A stretch of DNA of 64,000 nucleotides, taken from the NCBI GenBank assembly GCA_012845835.1, contig JABAKD010000026.1:8604558-8668557 (forward strand). Reading direction: 5' to 3'. Within the stretch, counting starts at the first letter, position 1, and every line of letters begins with the position of its first letter. Below are positions 10,755 through 21,689 of this stretch, in pieces. Under the pieces are notes generated by a model. That model had not been told where the DNA came from and ran no database searches. It worked only from the letters and a program-made list of their open reading frames with translations. A program made the position numbers and the translations under genes. This stretch comes from Undaria pinnatifida (lineage: Eukaryota > Sar > Phaeophyceae > Laminariales > Alariaceae).

Positions 10755-11910
10755 GTCCTTGACGGCTGTCCGTAAAAAATGTCAAGAGTGCCGTCAACGG
10801 ACATCTTTGCTTTGATATGATACCAACATCCTTAGACTTTGCCTTTCGTTTTTAGTCCCTACTGTTGGTAACATTGGAATCATTTGTTCCCCCCCTCCGA
10901 TAATGAGTGCACTCTCCTCCCCGCCAGGACTAGAAACGACGCTTCGTCTCGAAAGGGATGCATGGTCAATGGTCAAACGACTAAGGCAAGCAACAAATGA
11001 GCCCCCCCCGCGCCCCCTCTTGGCTCCCTCTGCTGCTGTCCGCCCGCTTTCCCTGCTTGCCTCGTGCCGTGCCGTGCCATGCCGCGCAACAGTGTTGTTA
11101 TTTGCCAGCGAACCGTCCCCGGTAACGGTCCTCCGCCACTGTCACGACAAGGCGACCTTGCATCCCGTTGTGTACGACGCGTGCTCTTGGGTGCAACGCC
11201 ATCCGCTATCGCCCTGTTGAGTGCTGTCGGTACAGCAGCGGTCTGACTTTACTGATTGCCAACCCGGAGCTACGTGCGTGGTATTTATCAAAGGGATCGG
11301 GTGAGATTGGTGGTATTCAGTGCATTGCTTTGTCAGCATTTGTATTCCGAGCCACCGAACGAGAGACGCGAGTGTTCGTTCCATGTTGGAATGAGTTGTA
11401 AGCTGCACGTGGATGGAAGGCGAGCATAACGCTTCGTCCTAATTTTTTCTTTGTACGCTCAGCAGTAGAGCTGTGCGATCATATAATATCGGCATGCTAC
11501 TATGACTTATTCCTGGTGTTTTTGTTGTACTGACTGGTGTTTTTAGTTTTTGATCAGCTTCGGGAGAAGCCCCTGAGTGTGCCCCTCAAGTTGAAACGCC
11601 AGCAGTTCTCTTTGCGTTTGATGGCGTCTGATTAGCAAAGGACGGAAGACGGAAAAGTTGGGAAAGTTGGCCTTCGCTTCCTCCGCTTTACACATCAATT
11701 ATGTTGGCTGATGGCTTTCTTGCCTCTTGACGGATATCCGTCAAGGACAGCGGTCAAGGAAATCCCCATACTATATCTAGTATATTAAGTCTAAGGAGGA
11801 CCCTTGACGGACTGCCGTCAACGGCCTCCCCACTCTAAAACTACTATAGCAAGTCTAAAGAGGTCTTGACGGGCCAAAGCTAGGCCGTCAACTGACACAT
11901 TTGCTTTTGA
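10755..11910. repeat. Cluster of TTGACGG...CCGTCAA hairpins
   Basis: Short inverted pairs TTGACGG/CCGTCAA (or CGGTCAA) recur at about 10757-10800, 11726-11758, 11810-11832 and 11866-11892. An ATG-initiated 105-codon frame at 10903-11220 sits between them; its start (GLETTLRLERDAWSMVKRL) looks mildly coding but there is no further support. Confidence 0.45.
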
Positions 11911-12520
11911 CGATGTTTTAGGAATGGGCGGACTTTTGTATTGATACTGGTACTGCGTATCTGGGATATCTTACCAGTGGTACCAGGTGCTTAAGAAAAT
12001 ATGTAGCCTCAAATCTTGATGACGGATCTACTCCATTGGGTCTGGAAAATACTATGGATATTAAATCTGCGCTTTCTCTAGGGATGAAGACGGACTGATT
12101 CCTGGGTACGCATGCTCCGTCCTGCTGTTGTTACGTACTAGGTATGGTCTAAATACATGATACGGTATTAGCCCTGGTTCATGATAGGTATTTGCTGGAT
12201 TTCTGCTGTGCATGTACAGGCAGGAGTGACAGCATTGGCGTAGAGTATGCGGACCGGGACCCTGGTTGACTACTGTCCAGCGACGCGAGCGCTCCCGCAG
12301 CAACGACAGCGTAGTCTTGAGTTAGCTAGACTGGGGCTGACCGCACTTCCGAGTGTACTGTGGAGCGTGCCCGTGCTCTTGGATGAGAGGCGTGGGTTGT
12401 GGGTCTCCTGACTTGGTTGTTGTTGAGGCGGGCAGTTTCGGTGCAGAGCAGAATAAACAGAGAGCCCTTAAACGTAGTGCATGCCTGGTATGATACTGCT
12501 AGGGCTGGGAGTTGGCGGAC
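11911..12520. other. Non-coding stretch
   Basis: No feature recognised. Confidence 0.35.
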
Positions 12521-12807
12521 TTTTTTTTTTTTTACACTTCTACTTTCAAGCTTCTGGGCAAGCCGCGGTCACAGGTGTCGTCCCTTCCCCCCCCCCCGGT
12601 TCTTGCCTTCAATTTTTATCGCGCATAGGGTTCAGCAATCCCACTGCTCGTCGATTTTTCGTCGAGTGTTGCTAACTCACGCTCTCGGGCTTTCCGCAAG
12701 TCAATTTGTGCACAAGAAAAAGTCCCAACGAATTTATACGAGTGTGCCCTCGGCGGGGCTCGAACTCACGAAACTGACCTAGACCAGGCTCGAGGGTAAC
12801 CTGATAT
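12521..12807 (-). mobile_element. tRNA-derived SINE, copy 1 (5'-truncated)
   Basis: On the minus strand it carries the SINE body from the pol III B-box region through the conserved tail and ends in A13 (T13 on plus, 12521-12533). Compared with the copy at 19227-19542 it lacks the first 30 or so bases. Confidence 0.75.
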
Positions 12808-13156
12808 GGACTATATGTCGCCGACTACCCTGTAGTTTTTAGTTGGCTGTGTGTTTCAGCTACAATAGGTTTCTTGCGGTGATTGTGCGGAGTGTTGGGT
12901 TTTTGTGTCCGACTGGGTGTGTTCGTGGCTCGCAACGTGTTTTACACCGAGAAAGACTAAAAGTCTATTGGTTGGCTTGGTTCGCCACCCAAGACCATGG
13001 ACCAAGTCTATGCTAGGGGGGGGGGGGGGCACCCTCACTTCACTGTCGTGTTGAAGCCACTCGCGTCAGTCAGTGGCAACAGTAATGTAACTCAACCATA
13101 ATCAGACTCGAAACAGAATAACTTCGTGTTGACGGAGACATTAGGGTTATAACAAG
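12808..13156. other. Non-coding stretch
   Basis: A G12 run near 13018 is the only notable item. Confidence 0.35.
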
Positions 13157-13560
13157 TGTTGTAAGGCTTAGTTTGAGTAAGCTATATATATATATATATT
13201 GATTGGTTAACCTTTGGCAAGTGGTGAAACGGACTAATACCGCACTAATTCCTCAACAAATGGCGTCGTCGGCAGGACCATGGGTTTTTGGAGTCGTTGG
13301 TTCAAGTCCCACATACACCATAATAAACTTTTTCAGACTTTCCCCAAGTCGAACTTGAAAAATACTCTCTGGTATACCCAGGAAACGAAATCACTTGGAT
13401 ATTGACAGGTCCGCCCGTATATCCGGCCGACCTGCTATCCCGCCGTTTCAGGGGGGGAGTGTTATAAGGCATAAGGCTTTGTTTGGGTAAGCTATTGGTT
13501 AACATTTTGCAAGACTAAGTGGCCAAACGGACTAATACCCCACTAATGTATTTGCGAGCA
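13157..13560 (+). mobile_element. Miniature LTR retrotransposon (TRIM)
   Basis: Two direct terminal repeats of about 102 bp (13157-13258 and 13460 to about 13560) start TGTTRTAAGGC and end CA. They share GGTTAAC and AAACGGACTAATACC. Two bases after the first repeat lies TGGCGTCGTCGGCAGGAC (13261-13278), complementary with one mismatch to the 3' end of the tRNA-Ser at 17690-17770 plus CCA. A purine tract (13451-13459) precedes the second repeat. The interior is only 201 bp, with no gag or pol. These are the defining features of a TRIM. A pol III B-box-like TGGTTCAAGTCCCAC lies at about 13299. Target duplication not seen. Confidence 0.8.
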
Positions 13561-13585
13561 AAAATGAAAATCACCAAAGAAAGGC

Positions 13586-13694
13586 TGCTACTACTGCTAC
13601 TACTGCTACTACTACTACTACTACTACTACTACTGCTGCTACGACTACGAGTACTACTACTACCACTACTGCTACTGCTGCTGCTACTACTACG

Positions 13695-13725
<31 letters not shown>

Positions 13726-13732
13726 ACCCCTT
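13586..13732 (+). repeat. (CTA)n/(CTG) microsatellite
   Basis: An imperfect array of CTA, CTG and CGA triplets. The poly-Leu reading is an artefact. Confidence 0.9.
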
Positions 13733-15081
13733 AAATGGCTTTGAGCAGCTGAGAACCAAGGCCATAAAAGTGGCCCCGCTAGCGTAGCCACAGCAGGCCC
13801 AACGGCTCAACTGGTGACTACACTATTAATAAGATAGCCGTAAAGGCCCAGTCAACTCACAGCCCGACGAAAGTAGATCCTACTACGATATTTACCTAAA
13901 TTTTGACCGCAAGCAGCAGCGGTGCGCCTACGCACGAGAGCAGCGCACAGGCTCATCAAAATTCGGCGCAACCAACAAAATTCGACGGTTGCGTCGACGT
14001 CGTTGGGTTGACGATTCCACATACATGTGCCCACGCACTAAGCTCGGGAGGCCTGCTTCAAGCTTTTGCTACTTGATTGAGCTTAAACAGGGATACTGCT
14101 GCGGAAGCTGTATTCTATAGGTACCAGTACAACAGTAGACAACCGGTTGCGGTGAAATATGAGGTGTACACACTTGAAATTTATTTACACGCTGTTTCTT
14201 GCCGTTGGCTTCAACTAAAGTTTGCTTACTGCACCCTGGTATACGTACATATATGCACTAGATTGTACACGTACAACGAGCAAACGTAAACGGGAGGGAT
14301 GCACGATATATTTGATGATTCCACTCCCTAGCTAAATGTCCATGCGTGAACGAACGTCATGTACCATGTCTGATTATTATCCTCCAGCCGCCCTGTGGGC
14401 GGCATGTTCCAGGTTGGGCTGCTCCTCTCTCTTTCGTAGCATTCCTTCGCTATTCCTTCTATAAGCATTCCGACCTCGAGCTTGACGACGCTGTTTATAA
14501 AAAATCGTAATATATACTAAAAGCACGACACACAAGGAGGTGCGTGATGCGTGGGTGGCGGTTTATTCGGTGTTTCTAGCCCAATACGATATTCTTGGTT
14601 GTTGGTTAATGTGCCCGCGTTAGAAAATATATATCGCGAGCACACACAGCAACAGAGGCTACATCACTAGACTATATCATATATGAGTATTATCATGTGG
14701 AAACGCTAGATGTGCTCAAGGCGTCTTTTTTTTTATTTGTCGATACTTCGTATAATACCACGAGATAATAACAGCATATACCTGGTATAGCATATGCGTG
14801 TAGTAGAGGTCGTCTTTGCCTTCGCCTCTGATCAACAACAATATATATGTAGAATGTGCCCCAGGCTTTAATTTGTTATTATTAATGGGTCGAACACGGG
14901 GCGCGGAGGCCTTCACGCGGAAACGGCGTGACACGGAGAGGGGTAGAGCCGAGGCAGGGCGATACGCGACGGATGCGACTGCGACGACCCGGACCGTTGA
15001 CTTGGCGTTGACTTGGCGGCGATGGGGCACGGGCCATTTCATGGGTGATGGGGGGTGTCCGGGCGACACGAACCGTTGACT
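13733..15081. other. Non-coding stretch
   Basis: No gene or named repeat is recognised. Short AT-rich segments with the word ATACCTGGTAT recur here and elsewhere in the window. Confidence 0.35.
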
Positions 15082-15240
15082 GGGGGGGGTGGGGGGGTAA
15101 GGGGCGGAGAGGGGATGGGGGCGAAGGAGGGGCTGCCCAAGAAACTAAGGTCTGGGTCTGGCCATCAACATCATCACGATGATGGGTACCTTCCTATGGC
15201 CGCTCGGACTTCCTCGCATCTTGCCTCCCCAAATATCATA
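15082..15240 (+). repeat. Fragment of the NL (AAC-tail) retrotransposon
   Basis: A G-rich tract followed by GCCCAAGAAACTAAGGTCTGG and GGCCATCA matches the junction of the Gly-rich end and 3' UTR in NL1 and NL2, then diverges. Confidence 0.6.
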
Positions 15241-15335
15241 TACCTGTGGAACAGTCTTTTTTTTGTCAGTTTTTAGTATCTGCCGGCTACCAGGTGGGGG
15301 CGGCGGGAAGGGAGGGAAGGGGGGGAGGGGGGGGG

Positions 15336-15575
15336 GTACTCAGTTTGTGCATGGCCGTAGTCGCATGATCATAGACCCTCGCATCCCTACTATGCCGGGA
15401 CGGAGCACGTCGGTTTTTCACCAACCAGGCAGACATTGCTTGCACCAAGCGCGAAGCGCCGTGAGATGTTCGGCGAGTCGCATGAAGGGTGACTGCATCC
15501 TTCCAAGAACCGCTCATAAGACGGATATCGGCAACTTGTGACTACTTTCTTGCTTATGGATGACAACGCCAATGA
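15336..15575 (+). repeat. Dispersed repeat V (inner arm block of FB2)
   Basis: The segment from GTGCATGGCCGTAGTCG through GGCATAGTAGGGATGCGAGG (reverse) and AAGCGCGAAGCGCCGTGAG matches FB2 right arm 8103 to about 8330. It lacks the FB2 outer arm, so V may be an independent element. Confidence 0.65.
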
Positions 15576-16178
15576 TTTACTTGGAGCGGGGGGGTTAATT
15601 GAAACTTGACAATATATAAATATAAATTGAATGGAGCTAATGCATGGGTGGCTCGAAATGTGAAGATATGTATAATATCACCTGCCGGGTGGTGTTTGTA
15701 CCTCTGGCGTTTTTTTTTCTTGGTGGGGCGGAAGGGTAGGGAGGGGAGAGGAGTGGGGGGGGTTGGGGACGGTGGAGGGGGGTTGTTGGCGGGGAGGGGA
15801 GGTGGGTCTGACAGCAAAATATTCTAACTGCATGCTAGATGCAGATGATGCCCAATATTCTAAAGTACTACTACAATATTATACGGTGACATCGTAATAA
15901 AAGCATTATGATATGACATCATAATAAGTACTACTACTACAATATTATATGACATCAATATAAAAGCATCATGATATGACATCATAATAAGTACCATCGT
16001 ATTTCCTTTCCTTTTATCTTCGTATATTGTCTGTTTTCGTCTCCTTTGAAATGCTATTTATGTTTCCTCTTGTGATGTGCCCCCCTCGGTTTATGTTGCA
16101 AAAAAAGTCGTACACACCATGATCCAGTACAACGACGGTTAGTTATTCAAAAATATAGTACTACTGCAACGTACGCAC
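15576..16178. other. Non-coding stretch
   Basis: G-rich tracts (15724-15808), then short direct repeats of ATGATATGACATCATAATAAG (about 15900-15990). Confidence 0.4.
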
Positions 16179-16241
16179 CTATATATTATAAAAATAAAAA
16201 TACACTCCAGCTGTGACATCGAAGATTTCGTCGAAACTCAT
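16179..16241 (-). other. R-family micro-ORF (20 codons)
   Basis: ATG at 16241 on the minus strand reads MSFDEIFDVTAGVYFYFYNI-stop. It is preceded by GCGATCGGAGTATCACACAC and AGCTTGCAAAG, which also precede other copies. Coding status unknown. Confidence 0.4.
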
Positions 16242-17248
16242 CTTTGCAAGCTGTGTGTGATACTCCGATCGCGCGTATTACGGGTTGTGTGTCCTCATTA
16301 AGGATATAGGTCGGCGACTCCCCTTGGAAGTACAGTGTAGCTTGTACCAGGGGCAACAGGGTGATGTTAGTCAGTCTGTGCGCGGAAACTATAAAACTCG
16401 TTTTTGAGCGGGGCAAAATCTGACAGCTGTGGAAGGAAATGCATCAGTTTATCAAGTGAATACTGTAAGTCGAATAACCGGTGAGGGGAGGGCGGAGTTT
16501 TTAAGGGCGCAGGGGTCTGGGTTTGAACAAGAGGGAGCGGGGGGTAACTCAATATGTGCGCGGAAACTATGAATCCTTCAAGGGGACAAATCTGACGGTT
16601 GTGGAAGGGATGCATTATTTTGTAATGTATATCCTGTAAGTCGTACAATCAGTTAGGAGAGGGCGGAGTGTTGGAAGGAGTGGGGGGATTGGGGGGTTGG
16701 GGGGAGGGGAGGAGGGGGATTTTCAACAGCTTTAGGTCGCATAGATGTAGGGGCTTGCTGCACGCGTGGTGCTAGGTCTAGGCGATGGTGGGGGTGGTGG
16801 GGAAGGAGGGGACGTTGGCGGGGGGGAAGGGCGGGAGGAGGGGAAGGGTGAATTGGAGCCACGGCATGGATGGCCAGAAAGATAGTTAGATTATATCAAC
16901 TGCCTGGTAGTGTGTATTACTTTTGCAGATTTTGATTTCAGGTGTGGCGTTTGAACAAGAGGGAGCGGGGGAAAGGGGGGGAGATGAGATTGGAGCTACG
17001 GCATGGATGGCTAAAAATATGATGAGGCGAAATATCAAGCTGCCTGGTACAAGTAGTGTTTATTACTCTGGCAGATTTTGATTTTAGGTGGGGCGTTTGA
17101 ACACGAGGGATCGGGGGGGGGGCGGGACAACTCAATCTGTGCGCGGCAAACTATAAATCCTTCAAGGGGACAACTCTGACGGTTGTAGAAGGAATGCATC
17201 AGCTTATATCACCTGCCTGGTATTGTTTATCATTCTAGCAGATATGAT
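16186..17248. repeat. Left arm of large inverted repeat (family R, G-rich side)
   Basis: It matches 19755-21288 in reverse complement. From the outside in, both contain the R micro-ORF, CGGCGACTCCCCTTG, ACAGCTTGTACC-type blocks, TGGAAGGAATGCATCA, TAGATGTAGGGGCTTGC, and repeated GTTTGAACAAGAGGGAGCGG. G runs here face C runs in the other arm. The arm is internally repetitive. Confidence 0.75.
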
Positions 17249-17689
17249 GTTATTAATAGTGTGGTATACAAGAAAAAAAATAACGGTGTGGTATACAATG
17301 TGTTAGAGCTTCGTGGTGTGTTATTGTACATGGATCGCAAGATACAACATTTCAATCGATGGGTGCAACCATGTAGTTACCATGATTTTACCGTGCAGAT
17401 AGATGTGGGGCTCTGAGGTCGACAATTATAAGGCAGAGATACGTATTGCAGAATACAACAGGCGAGGTGATGTGGTCATGCAATGTCACCACCATTGAGC
17501 ACGAGGGGGAGAAGTGCAAATCGTCAGTGTTTTGAAAGGAACGCTTGATGCACCCGCGCTCAATTACGTCACGTAGTTAGGCATATTTTGCTACTTCGTT
17601 CTTGGCAGAGGTTGGGAGGCGATCATGCAGACGGTAGGTGCGAAATACCGTACGTGATAAGTTGGTAGTGTGAAATTGAAGGTGGGGTT

Positions 17690-17770
17690 GTCGACGTGCC
17701 CGAGTGGTTAAGGGTATGGATTCGAAACCCATTGTGATTTCACGCGCAGGTTCGAGTCCTGCCGTCGACG
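17690..17770 (+). tRNA. tRNA-Ser(CGA)
   Basis: The acceptor stem GTCGACG pairs perfectly with CGTCGAC before discriminator G (17770). The D-arm is GCCCGAGTGGTTAAGG. The anticodon loop TTCGAAA gives CGA. A long class II variable arm (GTG-ATTT-CAC) identifies Ser. The T-arm GCAGG-TTCGAGT-CCTGC is perfect. The anticodon stem has one A-C mismatch. CCA (17771-17773) follows the discriminator, which nuclear genes do not normally encode. The gene lies between 19-bp direct repeats (17669-17687 and 17776-17794, 18 of 19 identical), so it could be a retroposed copy. Its 3' end matches the TRIM primer-binding site. Confidence 0.9.
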
Positions 17771-17775
17771 CCACA

Positions 17776-18180
17776 TGTGAAATTAAAGGTGGGGGACACA
17801 GAGTGCCCCCTGCAGGTCTGCCAATTGAGCAGGTCTTCGGAGAGTACTCACTTTCGTTCCTTCGTAGAGATGTAGCTTTATTCGTTTCCACCAGAGCCCG
17901 GGATAGCTTCTGAGATCGGAAGCGCGTGCCTCCGATCTAATTCCTAACTTCCCCGAACATAAACCGCCAACCTTATCATACGAAACCCATCCAAATGATC
18001 TCAAATTCGGATACCTACAGGCCTTTCGAGGCCGTATCTTAACAGTAGTGTGTGGTATTATATATGACTGATGATGATTGATGATACTAGGTCTGCTACG
18101 TAGAGGTTTATAAAAAAATAAAATACGCACCACCGACCGGCTGTGAGATCGAATATTTCGTCTAAACTCCTCTTTGCAAG
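17776..18180 (-). repeat. R-family segment, inverted partner of 21690-22104
   Basis: In reverse complement it carries a damaged R micro-ORF (ATG changed to AGG, near 18180), then CTGTTAAGATACGGCC, ATCATTTGGATGGGTTTCGT and CTGCAGGGGGCACTCTGTGT, leading to the tRNA-Ser in antisense. The copy at 21.7 kb has the same order. Confidence 0.7.
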
Positions 18181-18422
18181 CTGTGTTTGATACTCCGATC
18201 GCGCGTATATTATTACTGAGTGTGCACTAACTGGGTGTCCTCATTGATTTTGCATGTCGTGCTTGATACTCCGGTCGCGCGTATATTATCACTGGGTATG
18301 CACTAACTGCGTGTCCTTATTAAGGGTGTGATAATAATAATAATAATAATAATGTCTGATTCGCTTTCATTCTAATTTTAATCTTGCTTCTAAGAAGGAT
18401 CAGGTGTTGTGTGTGCATGTAG

Positions 18423-18533
18423 CCGGTCGCCCCACGGTCGTCTAGCGGTTACTCTCGACTACTACTAACACTACTACTACTACTGCTACTACTACTACTA
18501 CTACTAGTGTTGGTCCTTGAGTTCGATTCCCAC
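18423..18533 (+). other. tRNA-like sequence with (ACT)n between A and B boxes
   Basis: It starts CCGGTCGCCCC like the SINE heads. An A-box-like TCGTCTAGCGG (18438-18448) and B-box AGTTCGATTCC (18520-18530) are separated by an ACT-triplet array (about 18457-18506). The arms do not fold into a sound tRNA. It may be a SINE head or a tRNA relic whose middle expanded. Confidence 0.45.
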
Positions 18534-18863
18534 CATGCATTGTTGATCCTGGGGACTACATTTGCCAAAATGCAAAAAAAAAATGAATCAACGAACAACA
18601 CTGTTGAGAGCGCCTAGCAGCGTGGGTAGGCACAACTTAATTCGACGCGAGTCGACGAGAGAGAGGAATGAAATGCTGAACTATTCTCGCGATAAAAGAA
18701 ATGAAAAGGCCCGCGTACCGTAGTGCGTGGGGAGGGGGGAGAAGGGCCCGCTCTGTGACCCCGGATCTGAGTTACTCTACTACTTCGGGGAGGGAGCGCG
18801 AGAAAAGGGCGAGGATAAAGGTGCCCAATCATTGTTTTTTCTGAGGTTCTTCAGTATTGGGAA

Positions 18864-18945
18864 CCCCTTTAGAGCCCCCGAACCCCTCCCTGTACTAAAT
18901 CCAAGTAATTTTGTCCCCCAAAACGGGTTTCCAGTTGTAAAGGGG
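18864..18945 (-). mobile_element. 82-bp TTAA MITE, copy 2 (inverted)
   Basis: The 82-bp body runs from CCCCTTTAGAGCC to GTTGTAAAGGGG. The right flank is TTAA and the left is GGAA. Confidence 0.75.
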
Positions 18946-19226
18946 TTAACACCTCTCCCACAACAAGCTGATCCGGAGAAACGCGAAACTGCTACGTACC
19001 GGATGAAGAATCCCATGGCCTAGACACACAACACACGAGAACCATTGTAAAAGAAAAGGCGTAAGTATTTCTCCGACGATTTGTTTGGGTGAAGGAGCTC
19101 GTCATTCAGAAACTATTTGACACCAAAGTTGAAAAGTGTTACTTCTATCTATCGTAGCACGCGTCAAGATGGGGGATGAGAAGAGAAAAAACGATGCAAT
19201 ATGCTTCAATTAAGATGTGCCTGACC

Positions 19227-19542
19227 TTTTTTTTTTTTTTTTTTTTTTAGCACACTTTCACTTTCCAGCTTCTGGACAAGCCGTGGTCACAGGTGTCATC
19301 CCTTCTCCTCCCCGGTTCTTGCCTTCAATTTTTATCGCGCATAGGGTTCAGCAATCCCACTGCTCGTCGATTGTTCATCGAATGTTGCTAACTCACGCTC
19401 TCGCGCTTTCCGCAAGTCAATTTGTGCACAAGAAAAAGTCCCAACGAATTTATACGAGTATGCACTCGGCGGGGCTCGAACTCACGAAACTGACCTATAC
19501 CAGGCTCGAGGATAACCTGATACGCCACCGGGGCGACCGGTA
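19227..19542 (-). mobile_element. tRNA-derived SINE, copy 2 (full length)
   Basis: The minus-strand head CGGTCGCCCCGGTGGCG carries A- and B-box-like motifs. The body ends in A22 (plus T 19227-19248). A short repeat CTGACC on both sides (19221-19226 and 19543-19548) may be the target duplication. Confidence 0.8.
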
Positions 19543-19754
19543 CTGACCTATGATGGTGTGAATGATACCACACCACCGCCACCGCGATGATCATGCTGTT
19601 TCGTTATTTTTGCGGTGTGTGTTAGATTCTTCCATTCCACACCACCAGCAAACATAGTGTTATCGGAGCCTGTCTTGTTGTGACTTATGACCACAGAGGA
19701 CTCTGAGTTACTATGTAGACACTACCAGCCGGCTGATATCACCTCATTATCTTT

Positions 19755-21288
19755 CTGGCCATCTAACATCAAATCTTCTAGAATAACAATCAATACCAGG
19801 CAGGTGATATGAAGGGATGTCTTCTTGCTACAACCGTCAGATTTGTCCCCTTTAACCCCTTTGCAACTGGAAACCCGTATTTTGGGGTAAAATTACTTGG
19901 CTCTAGTATAGGGAGGGGTTCAGGGGCTCTAAAGGGGTTAAGGATTCATAGTTCCCGTGCACACATATTGAAGAGTCCCGCCCGCCCCCCCCCGCCCCCC
20001 CCCCCGATCCCTCTTGTTCAAACGCCCCACCTAAATCAAAATCTGCCAGAGAAGTAAACACTACCAGCCAGCTGATATCACCTCATTATCTTTCTAGCTA
20101 TCCATGCCGTAGCTCCAATTCATTTCCGCCCCCCCCCCCCCCCCCTTCATTTTTTTTTCCCACCCTTTTGTTCAGACGCCCCACCCACAATCGAAATCCG
20201 TCAGAGTAATAAACACTTTTACGCAATTGATATCACGCCATTTTCTTTCTAGCCACCCATGACGTAGCTTTCATTCACCCCCCCCCCCCCCCCTAACGCC
20301 CCCTCCTTCCCCACCACCCGCCCGATCGCCTAGACCTAGCACCACGCGTATAGCAAGCCCCTACATATGTGCGTAATACGCGCGATCGGAGTATCACACA
20401 CAAGCTGGCAAAGATGAGTTTCGACCAAAACTTCGATCTCACAGCTGGAGTGTATTTTTATATTATATGTGACCTAAACCTCTTGAAAACCCTCCCCCCT
20501 TTCCCCCCTCTCCTTTTTTTTCCCCCGCTCCCTCTTGCTCAAACGCCCCACCTAGCATCGAAGTCTGCCAGAGTAATAAACAGTTCCACGCAGTTGATAT
20601 CACCTCATTATCTTTCTAGAGCCATCCATGCCGCTGCTGCAATTCACCCCCCCCCCCCCCCCCCCCCCCCCCAACGCCCCCTCCTTCCCCACCACCCGCA
20701 CCATCACCTAGACCTAGCACCACGCGTATGGCAAACCCCTACATCTATGCGACCTGATGTTTATAAAAAAACCCTTTCGCCCCCCCCCCCACCCCTCCCC
20801 CCCCCACTCCCACCCCCTCGAACGCTCCGCCCTCTCCTCACTGGTTGTAGTACTTGGAGGATATGATTTATAGTTTCCACGCACAGATTGAGCTACCCCG
20901 CCCGCCCCCGCCTCCCCCACCCCCCCGCCGCTCCCTCTTGATCAAACCCAGACCCCCACGCCCTTAAAAACTCCCGCCCTCCCCTCACCGGTTATACGAC
21001 TTACAGGATTCACTTGATAAACTGATGCATTTCCTTCCACAACTGTCAGGTTTTGTCCCCCTCAAAAACGGGTTTTATAGTTTCCGCGCACAAACTGACT
21101 AACATCACCCTGTTGACCCCGGTACAAGCTACACTCTAGTTGCAAGGGGAGTCGCCGACCTATATCCTTAATGAGGACACACACTCAATAATACGCGCGA
21201 TCGGAGCATCGCACGTGTACACAGCTTGCAAAGATGAGTTTCGACAAAATCTTCGATCTCATGGCTGGAGTGTATACTTATTTTTGTA
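19755..21288. repeat. Right arm of large inverted repeat (family R, C-rich side)
   Basis: It is the reverse complement of 16186-17248 with extra internal duplications. It contains C runs of 14 to over 20 bases, a MITE, and two R micro-ORFs: ATG at 20414 (MSFDQNFDLTAG...) and at 21234 (MSFDKIFDLMAG..., stop near 21344). Confidence 0.75.
19856..19937 (+). mobile_element. 82-bp TTAA MITE, copy 3, with empty paralogous site
   Basis: The body is flanked by perfect TTAA (19852-19855 and 19938-19941). The opposite arm of the inverted repeat (near 17165) reads through the same place without the MITE (CCTTCAAGGGGAC on plus), giving an empty site that supports TTAA-targeted insertion. Confidence 0.85.
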
Positions 21289-21475
21289 ATCATATTTTTA
21301 CACGTCGCATTATGGGTAGAAAGGACGTGTTTCCAATGTGAAGACAACACACATTAATATTATCCTATGGCGATGCAGTTAATAATAATATAAAAAAAAC
21401 AACGGCGACAAAAAGCAACAGCACCCATGTACTACCGGGCACGGGGAGTACCATGTACGCGCGTGCTTTCCTGCG

Positions 21476-21570
21476 TGTTATAAGGCTTAGTTTGGTTGGG
21501 TAAGCTATTGGTTAACCTTTTGCAGCGGTCAAACGGACTAATACCCCACCAATTTCTTAATTTTCCCCAC
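21476..21570 (+). mobile_element. TRIM-type LTR copy
   Basis: TGTTATAAGGCTTAG... GGTTAACC... AAACGGACTAATACCCC matches the TRIM terminal repeats at 13157 and 13460. The right end is unclear. No primer-binding site follows directly. Confidence 0.65.
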
Positions 21571-21689
21571 CGAAAGGAAAAATACCAACACCATATCTTC
21601 TATTGTAGTGGAGAAAAAACGAAACATAAATGTATAATCTAACCCTCCCTTTAAAAAAACTCACCCACATAGTATATTACAAGTACCAA

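Noticed and set aside
17577-17891. Minus-strand frame containing AGLEPAR
   Set aside because: This is the antisense reading of the tRNA-Ser gene, a common false protein.
20369-20866. 165-codon frame starting near the R micro-ORF
   Set aside because: After the first 20 codons it reads C-run DNA as Pro repeats; only the short start is of interest.
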